DNA of 64,000 bases, taken from Fidelibacterota bacterium 408169. GTDB taxonomy: Bacteria > Fidelibacterota > Marinisomatia > Marinisomatales > TCS55. The stretch spans positions 33,653 to 97,652 of the forward strand of contig NNSG01000010.1 of the NCBI GenBank assembly GCA_002256485.1, read 5' to 3'. The notes below the pieces were generated by a model. That model was not told the DNA's origin and did no database searches. It was given only the letters and a program-made list of their open reading frames with translations. The translations under genes were made by a program, and so were the position numbers. Positions 17,579 through 27,080 of this stretch are shown here, piece by piece (the first letter of the stretch is position 1; every line of letters starts with the position of its first letter).

Positions 17579-18844
17579 CTATACGTGACAATTCCTGAAA
17601 ATATCATCAATCGTTTCTCTTCTTCGAATTAATTGAGTTTTTTCACCATCTAATAAAACTTCAGCTGCTCTGGGTCTGGTATTAAAATTATGAGACATAC
17701 TGAACCCATAAGCGCCTACGTCCATTATGGCTATTAAATCACCCTCGATCACTTGAGGAAAATCACGATCAACAGCTAATCGATCGGTGTTTTCACAAAT
17801 AGGTCCCGTGAAATCCGCTGTAATTTCGTTTGATGTTTCTGCTTCCCCAACTTTATACATTCGATGATAAGCGCCGTATAAAGCAGGGCGCATTAATGTT
17901 TCCATTCCTCCATCCCCGCCGATGAATGTTTTATAGCTTTCTTTAATTCCTGTTACTCGAGTGAGAAGAATTCCCGCATTTCCAACGACCGATTTTCCCG
18001 GTTCTACCCAAAGTGCAGGCTTCTTTTTATTCCGTTCTTCAAAATAGGAATTGAAAATTTTAGCTACATCACGGAAAACCTGATTGAAATCCAATCCGAT
18101 TTCATCATCTTTATAGGGAATTCCATATCCACCTCCTAAACTGATATAATCCATATGAATATCCAATTCTGCAGTCAATTGCTGAATTGTTTTCAATATT
18201 TCAGAGATTAGGTATGGATAGTAATTCCGATCCAATACACCTGAACCCGTCATGCATTGAATTCCAAATTTTTTAATTCCCATTTCTTTAGCTAATCTGT
18301 AAGCATTTACAATATCATAATGGGGTACTCCAAATTTTGAATTTTCACCTCCGGTGACGATCTGTGAAAAAGCACCTATTCCGAAACCAGGGTTCAATCG
18401 AAAAGAAATTTCTTCAGGAAGACCTATAGATCTTAAACGATGGAAGGAAGAAATATCATCCAAATTAATATGAGCACCGGCTTTGAATGCAAATTCAAGG
18501 TCTTCATAAGATTCATAGTTTCCTGTGTAGATACATTTATTTGGTTGAATACTTGCTAGTTTGGCAGCATGAATTTCACCAGGGCTTGAACAATCTGCAC
18601 CTAAATCAGGTATATGATTTTTCATCAATTTTATTAAGTGTGGATTGCTATTGGCTTTTACTGCATAGCAAATATGATATTTTTGGAAATTCATTTTTAA
18701 TGCTAATTCCAATCTATCCAGATTCTCTCTTATTAACTCGGCAGAGTAAATATAGAGGGGTGTTCCGTATTCTAGTGTAATGGTTGAAAATAGGTTTTTT
18801 TTAACTATTAAATGATTTAGTGGGTGCATAATATTGAATTTCAT
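17579..18844 (-). CDS. lysA: Diaminopimelate decarboxylase
   Basis: 421 residues from ATG 18844 (a TTG lies one codon upstream). This fold-type III PLP enzyme shows the PLP-lysine motif YAVKANSNP, the phosphate-binding GGGYGIPY, LRPALYGAYH and the second active-site motif GPICENTDRLA with the catalytic Cys from the partner subunit. It decarboxylates meso-diaminopimelate to L-lysine, the last step of lysine biosynthesis, in the cytoplasm. It is monocistronic, divergent from the TonB-receptor operon (about 130 bases between starts) and convergent with the helicase. Its place among peptidoglycan-degradation genes suggests it could also use DAP from scavenged stem peptides, but that is speculation. 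Confidence 0.93.
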   Translation of the reverse strand: MKFNIMHPLNHLIVKKNLFSTITLEYGTPLYIYSAELIRENLDRLELALKMNFQKYHICYAVKANSNPHLIKLMKNHIPDLGADCSSPGEIHAAKLASIQPNKCIYTGNYESYEDLEFAFKAGAHINLDDISSFHRLRSIGLPEEISFRLNPGFGIGAFSQIVTGGENSKFGVPHYDIVNAYRLAKEMGIKKFGIQCMTGSGVLDRNYYPYLISEILKTIQQLTAELDIHMDYISLGGGYGIPYKDDEIGLDFNQVFRDVAKIFNSYFEERNKKKPALWVEPGKSVVGNAGILLTRVTGIKESYKTFIGGDGGMETLMRPALYGAYHRMYKVGEAETSNEITADFTGPICENTDRLAVDRDFPQVIEGDLIAIMDVGAYGFSMSHNFNTRPRAAEVLLDGEKTQLIRRRETIDDIFRNCHV

Positions 18845-18977
18845 CAAAAAATTTAACTGGTCAAAATTAAATAATTATTCAACAATATTTATAAACAATA
18901 GCATAATCTATAAAAAGGCATTGCGAACCGTTTAATTAAACAATTAGATTTTGGATAAGATTATTAAATTAGAATGC

Positions 18978-21900
18978 ATGGAACCAACTGCCCCAAATAA
19001 ATTCTACTTGTTACAACAGCTCATTGTTTTTTATCTATTAATATTAATACCTTCAATAAGTGTTGCCGGAACGACGGGTAAAATCTCCGGTAATTTGTCT
19101 GATAAGGCGACAGGTGAACCTCTTGCAGGAGTTAATATTCAAATTGAAGGAACCTATCAAGGTGCGGCATCTGATGAAAGTGGATATTATGTTATATTAA
19201 ATGTCCAACCTGGGAATCACGATCTAAAAGCAACAATGATTGGATATTCTCCTGTTTCAATAAGTAATGTTCGAGTAGAAATTGATTTGACAGCATTAGT
19301 GGATATTCAGTTATCAACGGAAGTAATTGAAGGAGAAACGGTTCAAGTAATCGCTGAAAAAAAGCTTGTAAGAGTGGATGTTGCTGCCAGTCAAAAAAGT
19401 ATTTCTTCTGAAAACATCGATCAATTAGCTGTTAGCAGTGTCTCGGATGTGATCGGATTGCAAGCGGGAATATCAGGATTTTCTGTTCGAGGCGGTAGTT
19501 ATAACGAAACAATGTTTATGGTTGATGGAATTGTATTGAACGACGAACGTACAAGTGATCCTACTACAAGTATTCCCTTAAGTTCAATTCAGGATATCAG
19601 CATCCAAACCGGCGGATTTAGCGCTGAATATCATAATGTTCGCTCCGGTGTGGTGAATGTGGTTACAAAAGAAGGTTTGGCGGATAGTTATAGTGGCTCA
19701 ATATCAATTCGAAACAGTTCAGCGGGACAAAAACATTTTGGAATGTCTCCTTATGATAAAAATTCATTTTGGAATAAACCCTACTTTGATGATGAAGTCG
19801 CTTGGTCAGGAACAGAGAATAGTTCTTGGGACGAATATACGCAACGTCAGTATCCAACGTTTGAAGGTTGGAATAGAGTATCTGAACAAACCTTGGCAGA
19901 CAGCGATCCAAACAATGATTTATCTCCATCAGGGGCTCAAAAACTTTTTACATGGGAAAACAGGAAAAATGGAGCTATCTCAAAACCGGATTATAATATT
20001 GATGCAGGATTTGGAGGTCCGGTTCCATTTATATCAAAACAACTGGGTAATCTACGGTTTTTCTTTTCAACTTTAATTGAACAAGATCAGTATTTATACG
20101 AGGTATCAAGAAGCGGGCTGAATCGTTCCTCATCTTTTTTAAAGCTGACGTCAGACCTCTCCAATAACATGAAATTAACTTATTCCTTTTTAAATGGTGT
20201 AGTAGATGGCACGACGTTGTCGCGAGGCGGAGGAACTTCAATCATGAATGATGTGTGGGATTTAGCATCACAAGTTAATCGACGAGGTTTTACAATGCCC
20301 TGGAGATTGTTTACGAATAGTTATTGGTCTCCAACTACTGTTAATAATCGAACCAATGCTATAAAATTAACCCATCAATTAAGTTCAAAAACATTTTACA
20401 AAATATTGATTAAACATGACTATAAAGATTATTATACATGGCACGGAGCAAGGCGAGATACGACCAAAGATAACGAAGTTATAAGCGGATATTTTGTGGA
20501 TGATTCCCCTGAAGGATTTTGGGGGTCACCTTATTTTAGCATAGAAGGTCGGTTAGCCTTCGGTGGTGCTATTAGTACATCTCGAGATACAAGTACAATA
20601 AGTACTTTTACAATTAAAGCAGATTGGATATCGCAAATAAATTCTACTAATCAATTAAAATCCGGTTTTGAATTTATATCAAATGATATAAAATTAGAAT
20701 TTGGCTCAAGAAATGAATTCCTTCCTGAAGGAAATTATTGGACATCCATGAGTCAAAATCCGTACCGTTTAGCATATTACTTACAAGATAAACTAGAGTT
20801 CAAAGGATTTGTTGCAACTACTGGGTTTAACTTGGATTATGTGAATCCCAATGGGAATTGGGTTGTTTTGGATGTGTATGACGAAGACTTTTTTTCTACA
20901 AATTTTTCACCTGAAAACGAAAAAGACTTTTCCAAAGAAACTATCAAACCAATTATAACATTTAGTCCTCGCCTTGCAATATCACATCCCATAACTGAAG
21001 TATCAAAATTATATTTTAATTATGGTCATTACCGTCAAATGCCAATTGCACAAGATTTATATAGAATTCGTCGAGGTAATGGTAATGAGGTTATTAACAT
21101 GGGAGATCCGAGTTTGCCCTTGGCGAAAACCATATCATACGAATTAGGTTATGATCATGCATTAAAAAATTTATTTTTGATCCATTTATCCGCCTACTAT
21201 AAAGATATATCGGATCAGCAAGATTATACGCAATATATAAGTGCCAACAGTAAAGTAATCTATTATCAGTTAACGGCAAACAGCTATGAAGATATACGCG
21301 GTTTTGAGCTTGATTTATCAAAAGTTCAGGGAGAATGGATAACAGGAAATATCAATTATGAATATAGGGTTAACACGTCTGGGTATTATGATGTAAAAAA
21401 ATATTTTGAAAATCCGGCTGACCAGAGAGATTATTTATCTAAAAATCCAAAACAAAGTAAACCTCGTCCAATTCCTAAAATTAAATCTGTTATTGATTTA
21501 CATACTCCTTTAAAGTTTGGACCAAAAATTGCCGGGCAATATGTTCTAGGTGATTGGCATTTGAATTTGATTTCTTCATGGCAAGAAGGGAGTTGGTTTA
21601 CATATAATCCAAATAATGTTCCTGGAATTGAATATAATGTTCAATATAAGAATAACTATAATATTGATATTAAAATTGCAAAAACTTTTTATATGGGTAA
21701 ACTTCGATTAAAACTTTATGCGGACATTTATAATGCACTAAATATTAAAACTTTTTCCGGGTATGGATTCGAAGATGGTTTTGATTATAATTATTATATG
21801 CAGTCTTTGCACATGCCTGATAATGTTGCCGGTGAATTAGGGTATCATAATTTTAATGGGGAAGATGTCCCGGGAGATGTACGAGAAGAAAATATAGATT

Positions 21901-22151
21901 TTGTTCCTATGGAATGGGTGTCTGATATAAATAATATTTCAACCCCAAGTAGTCGACCCATATATTTTAATGATGAAACAGAAACATATATGCAGTGGAC
22001 TGAAGAGAGCGGTTGGGCAGAAGTGGATAATAATTATTACAACTGGGTTATAGAAAATAAGGCATATATTGATATGCCAAATATTGACCATTATATTTTT
22101 CTGAATCCCAGAGATATTTTTATGGGAATTAACATTTCATACGATTTTTAA
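18978..22151 (+). CDS. TonB-dependent outer-membrane receptor, copy 1 of a duplicated pair
   Basis: About 1057 residues from ATG 18978; an in-frame TTG at 18951 is less likely because the signal peptide sits better after the ATG. Order: signal peptide, CarboxypepD_reg-like domain (GKISGNLSDKATGEPLAGVN), plug domain (GISGFSVRGGSYNETMFMVD, ISIQTGGFSAEYHNVRSGVV), then a 22-strand-type barrel ending in aromatic F (NISYDF). It should import a ligand with TonB energy. The second receptor at 27081 shares the architecture and many motifs, including the WDxYTxxQYPxFEGWN segment. The next gene starts 3 bases after its stop. It is the first gene of a seven-gene operon; the ligand is unknown. Confidence 0.9.
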   Translation: MEPTAPNKFYLLQQLIVFYLLILIPSISVAGTTGKISGNLSDKATGEPLAGVNIQIEGTYQGAASDESGYYVILNVQPGNHDLKATMIGYSPVSISNVRVEIDLTALVDIQLSTEVIEGETVQVIAEKKLVRVDVAASQKSISSENIDQLAVSSVSDVIGLQAGISGFSVRGGSYNETMFMVDGIVLNDERTSDPTTSIPLSSIQDISIQTGGFSAEYHNVRSGVVNVVTKEGLADSYSGSISIRNSSAGQKHFGMSPYDKNSFWNKPYFDDEVAWSGTENSSWDEYTQRQYPTFEGWNRVSEQTLADSDPNNDLSPSGAQKLFTWENRKNGAISKPDYNIDAGFGGPVPFISKQLGNLRFFFSTLIEQDQYLYEVSRSGLNRSSSFLKLTSDLSNNMKLTYSFLNGVVDGTTLSRGGGTSIMNDVWDLASQVNRRGFTMPWRLFTNSYWSPTTVNNRTNAIKLTHQLSSKTFYKILIKHDYKDYYTWHGARRDTTKDNEVISGYFVDDSPEGFWGSPYFSIEGRLAFGGAISTSRDTSTISTFTIKADWISQINSTNQLKSGFEFISNDIKLEFGSRNEFLPEGNYWTSMSQNPYRLAYYLQDKLEFKGFVATTGFNLDYVNPNGNWVVLDVYDEDFFSTNFSPENEKDFSKETIKPIITFSPRLAISHPITEVSKLYFNYGHYRQMPIAQDLYRIRRGNGNEVINMGDPSLPLAKTISYELGYDHALKNLFLIHLSAYYKDISDQQDYTQYISANSKVIYYQLTANSYEDIRGFELDLSKVQGEWITGNINYEYRVNTSGYYDVKKYFENPADQRDYLSKNPKQSKPRPIPKIKSVIDLHTPLKFGPKIAGQYVLGDWHLNLISSWQEGSWFTYNPNNVPGIEYNVQYKNNYNIDIKIAKTFYMGKLRLKLYADIYNALNIKTFSGYGFEDGFDYNYYMQSLHMPDNVAGELGYHNFNGEDVPGDVREENIDFVPMEWVSDINNISTPSSRPIYFNDETETYMQWTEESGWAEVDNNYYNWVIENKAYIDMPNIDHYIFLNPRDIFMGINISYDF

Positions 22152-22154
22152 CCA

Positions 22155-24302
22155 ATGAAGAAATTTAATTTTATAATCATTTTTATTAGTATGACAAATA
22201 TCCTCTTTACTGAAGAAACAAAGTGGATTGCTATTGGAGATATGCATAATTGGTTTTCTGAAGCCGGTTGTGAGGTTGAAGTTGGAAGGACAGGTCAAAT
22301 AACAGATCAGCAGGACGGACTCAGATGGCCGGCTTTTTATTCAGTTCAGGATAATCAAGCGGCAAAAGCTATGTGGTTGGGAGTTGAAAATTTCTATGAT
22401 CCTAAAGTGGAAAAAATCTTTGATCATAAAGTAGTGCATGTAGGTCCAAGATTTATTGATGTAAAAAATGAAACAATGCCTATTGATTTTACCATGTACG
22501 GAAAATATGATCATACTCGTGTATTTGTAGATGGGACACCTGCGACGAATTTAATTTATACTGATGTAGTAGATGCAATTGATGAAACTTTGCCATCTGA
22601 AAGGTTGCTTATAAATAAAGTTCAAACATCTATGGGCATCGAAATGACTCGAAAGATTTACGCTTTTGCCCATCAAGATCATCAAAATTATTTTATTTAT
22701 GATATCGTTTTTAAAAATAACGGTTGTTTCGACCCTGAATGCGAAACACAATATGAACAAACTGTAAATGGATTTATGGCTTATTTCCAATATAGATATG
22801 CAATTAGCCGAGAAGGGATGGTTTATGATGGAAACTGGCTTCCTCAAAGTGCTGCCTGGGGCCACAATACTATGAATGAAGTTATTGGAGAACACCCTGA
22901 AAGCCCTATGGCTGATATCGACCAATTTTATGATGATGAGGAAATAATGAGAGCAATGTTTTCCTGGCATGGTTATCATTCAGGTGCAGGATTTGATAAT
23001 ATCGGAGGTCCAAATGAACTGGGAGATGGTCGTCTTGGAGCATCGCAGTTTACCGGGGTTGTTACTATTCATGCAGATAAAAGTCCTTCAGACCAAACAG
23101 ATGATATAAATCAGCCGTCCACCACATGGTATATGCTTTCCGATGATCCATTGACAGATGTAGGTAGTGACCAATATAATGCTGGTCGAATGACGGAAGA
23201 ATACAATTATATGACTCAAGGACATCCAGAGCAAAATCATGCAGAACAAGTTGGCTCGGGTTACGCAAATAGTTTTAGTCCTGGAGGTGTAAGCAATCCA
23301 GGCGGTACGTCACAAGGTGTGGGTTATGGTCCTTATACTTTAGCTCATGGTGATAGTATTCGAATTATTTTTGCTGAGGCTGTAGCTGGCATTGATCGTA
23401 AGAAAGCTTACGAGGTTGGTATCAATTGGCAGAATGATATCAATACAGATAATTTTCCACCAAATCCTTCAGATATACAACAATACATGATGACGAATTA
23501 TAGTGGTTCTCAATCTGGTAAAGATGGTTATAAAAATGCCTGGGTCTTTACGGGTATTGATTCATTAATTAAAACATTCAAACGAGCTAGAAAAAACTTT
23601 AGATCAAACTTTGATATTGTTTCTCCACCACCACCGCCAACAGATTTTTCAGTCACGTCAGGTGGGGATCGGATTGCATTAGAATGGTCAAATAATGCGG
23701 AAAACTATCCGAATTTTAGTGGTTACAGATTAACACGGTTTAAATTTAAACCGGATACGACCATTTTTTATTACGACATAAATACAGGTGATATAGCTGA
23801 TATAGATGAAAGTATTGTTCAAATTTGGGACTTTACCCCTGGAGAGAATTCATTCGATGACAAGACGGCAACTAGAGGGTTTGATTATTTTTATTTTTTG
23901 GAGGGAATGGATGATGGATCGCAAAACAACGGTGTCCCATTAACAAGTAGTAAATTTTTTACCATTACAAATACACCCGCCTTTTTAAAACGTCCTCCCG
24001 GTGAATTAGAAGATTTGCGAGTTGTTCCTAATCCATACAATATTGCCAGTAGAGATTTGCAATATGGAATTTCTGCCCCAGATAGACTTATGTTTTTGAA
24101 TATTCCGGGTGAATGTACTATAAAAATTTTTACTGAAAGAGGTGATTTAATACAGACAATTGAACATAATGATGGGAGTGGTGATGAAGCATGGAATTCA
24201 CTAACTTCATCCAGACAAGTTGTTGTAAGCGGATTGTATATTGCACATGTTGAAACACCAAAAGGTGAAAATACAATTAGAAAATTTATGGTTATCAGAT
24301 AA
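22155..24302 (+). CDS. Large secreted FnIII protein with C-terminal sorting-type domain, receptor partner copy 1
   Basis: 715 residues with an N-terminal signal peptide. I do not recognise residues about 25-480 as a named family. They contain DGLRWPAFY and TSMGIEMTRKIYAF, both conserved in the paralogue at 30120. A fibronectin type III domain follows (PPPTDFSVTSGGDRIALEW) and then a C-terminal beta-domain with VVPNPYNIASRDLQY, TERGDLIQTI, DGSGDEAW and VVSGLYIAHV. This resembles T9SS type A/FlgD-like sorting domains but has PNPY instead of PNPFNP. It probably sits on the cell surface beside the receptor, as SusD does with SusC, although it has no SusD-like sequence. It is 3 bases from the receptor gene. 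Confidence 0.7.
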   Translation: MKKFNFIIIFISMTNILFTEETKWIAIGDMHNWFSEAGCEVEVGRTGQITDQQDGLRWPAFYSVQDNQAAKAMWLGVENFYDPKVEKIFDHKVVHVGPRFIDVKNETMPIDFTMYGKYDHTRVFVDGTPATNLIYTDVVDAIDETLPSERLLINKVQTSMGIEMTRKIYAFAHQDHQNYFIYDIVFKNNGCFDPECETQYEQTVNGFMAYFQYRYAISREGMVYDGNWLPQSAAWGHNTMNEVIGEHPESPMADIDQFYDDEEIMRAMFSWHGYHSGAGFDNIGGPNELGDGRLGASQFTGVVTIHADKSPSDQTDDINQPSTTWYMLSDDPLTDVGSDQYNAGRMTEEYNYMTQGHPEQNHAEQVGSGYANSFSPGGVSNPGGTSQGVGYGPYTLAHGDSIRIIFAEAVAGIDRKKAYEVGINWQNDINTDNFPPNPSDIQQYMMTNYSGSQSGKDGYKNAWVFTGIDSLIKTFKRARKNFRSNFDIVSPPPPPTDFSVTSGGDRIALEWSNNAENYPNFSGYRLTRFKFKPDTTIFYYDINTGDIADIDESIVQIWDFTPGENSFDDKTATRGFDYFYFLEGMDDGSQNNGVPLTSSKFFTITNTPAFLKRPPGELEDLRVVPNPYNIASRDLQYGISAPDRLMFLNIPGECTIKIFTERGDLIQTIEHNDGSGDEAWNSLTSSRQVVVSGLYIAHVETPKGENTIRKFMVIR

Positions 24303-24824
24303 ATGAATAAAAAATACAAAATTTTAATATATATCATTTTCACTTTGTTTGTAGGATGTGATGATTTTGAAGAAGAATCATTTTCAATGAGCGAAATTGA
24401 TAAACGTGCTTGCGAACAATTAAATACAGATTCGTTAGCTGTAGAAAATGTTGCTGTTGGATTAGATACCAGTTTTGTAACTATGGCTGATTCGATTGAA
24501 TATTTAAAATCATTAGACTCCAGTATGATAAGTATCAGTTCAGATCCATGGTTAGTTCGCATAAGTAGAGATACATGTTTTTTATCTCTGAATGGATCAG
24601 GAGAAACATTGATTGTTATTAATGAGTCTGTGGATGTATCTCTTTTTTCAGTAAATGGAATGAACCTACCTCCCGAATCACATACAATTGAATTAAGTAC
24701 TGTATCGGAATGTCCTGAAATGAAATCAAGGTATATTTTCGATCTTACCTCCGGTGATTATTTAATGAGAATTACAGGAGGTAAATTGATACAAACACTT
24801 TTCGTGATTGTGAACAATGAATAA
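24303..24824 (+). CDS. Small hypothetical lipoprotein
   Basis: 173 residues. The start abuts the previous stop with no spacer. The N-terminus is a lipoprotein signal (ILIYIIFTLFVGC) followed by acidic DDFEEE. The mature part has four more cysteines and no domain I recognise; the C-terminal half (DVSLFSVNGMNLPPESHTIE...SGDYLMRITGGKL) looks like a small beta-sandwich similar to a sorting-domain fold. It overlaps the PorV-like gene by 8 bases. Operon position suggests an accessory factor for the receptor or PorV-like protein. Function unknown. Confidence 0.65.
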   Translation: MNKKYKILIYIIFTLFVGCDDFEEESFSMSEIDKRACEQLNTDSLAVENVAVGLDTSFVTMADSIEYLKSLDSSMISISSDPWLVRISRDTCFLSLNGSGETLIVINESVDVSLFSVNGMNLPPESHTIELSTVSECPEMKSRYIFDLTSGDYLMRITGGKLIQTLFVIVNNE

Positions 24825-25827
24825 ACTACTTTTTATAAAATTCAGTATTTTAATTGCATTCTTATCAACATCATTATTGATAAGTGCCGATAAAAAACTG
24901 GCTCAAACCGGATTTCAGTTTTTGAGTGTAAGTTCAGATGCCAGAGCAGGTGCCATGGGTGATGCTATGACTACCATATTCGGACAATCCAAATCTTTGT
25001 TTTTTAATCCAGCTGGAATGTCGCGTCAAAACAGTTTTATAGATGTATCATTAAGCCAAAATCAATGGATTGCCGGTATAAATCATAATGCAATTAGTGT
25101 ATCATCCGCTCCATCGAATGGTAAATATGGCGTGTTTGGAATTAGTTTTATGCATGTTGATTACGGTGAAATACAGGGAACAATGGTTTGGGATAACACT
25201 CAAGGATTTATAGATACTGAAATAATAAAACCTTCTGCGTTGGCGCTAGGGTTGGGATATGCAAAATCGTTATCTAATAAATTTTCTGTGGGAGGACAAA
25301 TAAAAACAGCATCCCAATATTTAGGAAAAAATGTTGTACCTGAATCTGATACAACACAATCTGTTGTAAAGAATATTGCAGACGCTGTTGCATTTGATTT
25401 TGGTACGATTTACGAAACAGGTTGGAAAGGTTTTTCTTTTGGTATGTCTGTTCGGAATTTTTCTCAAGAAACAAAATTCCATACTGAAGGATTTCAATTA
25501 CCACTCACATTTACAATTGGCACTTCAATGAATATAATGGAATTCCTGTCACCAAAATCATCATTCCATCAATTGATTTTATCCGTTGATGCATTACATC
25601 CGAGATCGTATAGTGAGAGGATCAATATTGGTATAGAATATAGAATGATTGATTTGATAAATATTAGAACGGGTTATTTATTTAATTATGATGAGCAAAA
25701 TATTACGGCAGGTTTTGGCGTCCAAAAGCATGTGGGACCTATTTTTATAAGTGTAGATTATGCTTACACACCTTTTGGTGTTTTTGATAATGTACAGCGT
25801 CTTTCAATAAATTTATCTCTCTATTAA
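24817..25827 (+). CDS. PorV/PorQ-family outer-membrane beta-barrel protein
   Basis: 336 residues with a signal peptide (residues 1-24). The mature N-terminus GFQFLSVSSDARAGAMGDAM and SLFFNPAGMSR are the hallmark of the PorV/PorQ (UPF0164, FadL-like) family. In T9SS, PorV carries cargo from the translocon to the attachment complex. Alternating hydrophobic strands end in SLY, typical of an outer-membrane barrel. Being inside an operon with two proteins bearing sorting-type C-termini suggests a dedicated delivery or anchoring role, although FCB genomes commonly carry many PorV paralogues. Confidence 0.85.
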   Translation: MNKLLFIKFSILIAFLSTSLLISADKKLAQTGFQFLSVSSDARAGAMGDAMTTIFGQSKSLFFNPAGMSRQNSFIDVSLSQNQWIAGINHNAISVSSAPSNGKYGVFGISFMHVDYGEIQGTMVWDNTQGFIDTEIIKPSALALGLGYAKSLSNKFSVGGQIKTASQYLGKNVVPESDTTQSVVKNIADAVAFDFGTIYETGWKGFSFGMSVRNFSQETKFHTEGFQLPLTFTIGTSMNIMEFLSPKSSFHQLILSVDALHPRSYSERINIGIEYRMIDLINIRTGYLFNYDEQNITAGFGVQKHVGPIFISVDYAYTPFGVFDNVQRLSINLSLY

Positions 25828-25831
25828 TAAT

Positions 25832-27061
25832 ATGAAATTGACATTTTTACATTTGAAAAAATTATTTTTTTCCATTTTAATTATGGCTGTTTTTACAAGT
25901 TGTGATGATGATCAGTACCCTGAAGATATTTGGGATTCTAATGACCAAGGAGCGCCGACACCAATCATTACATCTATTTCTCCTTCTGATAGTGCTTTTG
26001 CAGGATCAGATATAATTACAATTAATGGAGAAAATTTTAGCTCTGATATAGATGATATTCTTGTATATTTCAACTCTGAATTGGGTGAAGTGATTGAATC
26101 ATCAAAAACAAAAATTATTGTTAGTCCACCGAATATTTTAGCAGATAGTGTCATTATTAAAGTAGCTGTGAAGGGTGCATTCCTTTTCGGTGAATATGAT
26201 CGATATTATACGCTTTACCCTAGGATTATCAAATACGGAAACTTTGATCCGATTGAAGAAAGTGCTTGGGGTTTAGAAGCGGATAATGAAGAAAATCTAT
26301 ATGTAGGTATATTTATCCACCCTGAAGGCGATATCGAAAGACTGACTCCACCGAATGCAGAAAGAGATAGTTCTTTTATCCACTCGATACTACCTACTCC
26401 ATCAAGTATGCGAATTGGACCAGATAATGATATGTATTATATTGACAGTTTTTATCCATATCTTGTAAAACAAAATTTATTTTCTGGAAGCCCTTCTTTT
26501 GGTGAACTTCCCGGTAATATTGCCGATTTAGATTTTGATATAAATGGAAATCTATATTGTGGTGGAAGTGGAAATGCTATTTATACTGTCCAAACAGATT
26601 TGACATCCACTACGACTGCCGATTATTCCGAAATTAATATTGTAGCAATTCGTGTGTATGATGGTTATCTGTATGTTGTCGGTAATTATCTTGGTGAGGA
26701 TGAAGAAATTCCATCCACGGGCATTTGGAGAAATCAAATTACATCTTCATCGGGATCATTAGGAGAAAAAGAATTAGTCTTGGATTGGGTCGAAACGAGT
26801 GACTCTGATTCAAAAATCACATGTTTAACTTTCGATGAAACAGGGAAAATGTATATTTCATCCGATGGTGATATTGGAGTCGCAACTGTGGATGTGGATG
26901 GTAGTTTTGACTTACTATATCCTAAAATTGTTTTTGGTCCAATTGTTAAAATGACGTGGGGTGCAGGAAAATATTTATACCTGAATTATCGGGGAAGCAC
27001 TCGTGCAATTTATCGTTTAGAATTGTCTGTACTAGGTGCTCTGTATTACGGAAGGCCATAA
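25832..27061 (+). CDS. TIG/IPT-domain lipoprotein with propeller-like repeats
   Basis: 409 residues. The lipobox is VFTSC, followed by an acidic stretch. Residues about 45-125 form an IPT/TIG immunoglobulin-like domain (PIITSISPSDSAFAGSDIIT, INGENFS). The remainder has repeating aspartate-rich strands (DNEENLYVGIF, GPDNDMYYID, DINGNLYCGG, DETGKMYISS) like an NHL/SMP-30 beta-propeller. This combination is typical of surface lipoproteins in Bacteroidota glycan-uptake loci (SusE/F-like or SGBP roles), so it may bind ligand beside the TonB receptors. It starts 4 bases after the PorV-like stop; the second receptor begins 19 bases downstream. Confidence 0.75.
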   Translation: MKLTFLHLKKLFFSILIMAVFTSCDDDQYPEDIWDSNDQGAPTPIITSISPSDSAFAGSDIITINGENFSSDIDDILVYFNSELGEVIESSKTKIIVSPPNILADSVIIKVAVKGAFLFGEYDRYYTLYPRIIKYGNFDPIEESAWGLEADNEENLYVGIFIHPEGDIERLTPPNAERDSSFIHSILPTPSSMRIGPDNDMYYIDSFYPYLVKQNLFSGSPSFGELPGNIADLDFDINGNLYCGGSGNAIYTVQTDLTSTTTADYSEINIVAIRVYDGYLYVVGNYLGEDEEIPSTGIWRNQITSSSGSLGEKELVLDWVETSDSDSKITCLTFDETGKMYISSDGDIGVATVDVDGSFDLLYPKIVFGPIVKMTWGAGKYLYLNYRGSTRAIYRLELSVLGALYYGRP

Positions 27062-27080
27062 GTCAATTAAGAACGTCAAA

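Noticed and set aside
19657..20076. 139-residue plus-strand frame inside the first TonB receptor
   Set aside because: Out-of-frame shadow of the receptor; no ribosome-binding site or motif.
23891..24562. 223-residue minus-strand open frame opposite the FnIII protein and small lipoprotein genes
   Set aside because: It lies antisense to two well-supported genes, has low-complexity composition and no recognisable motif.
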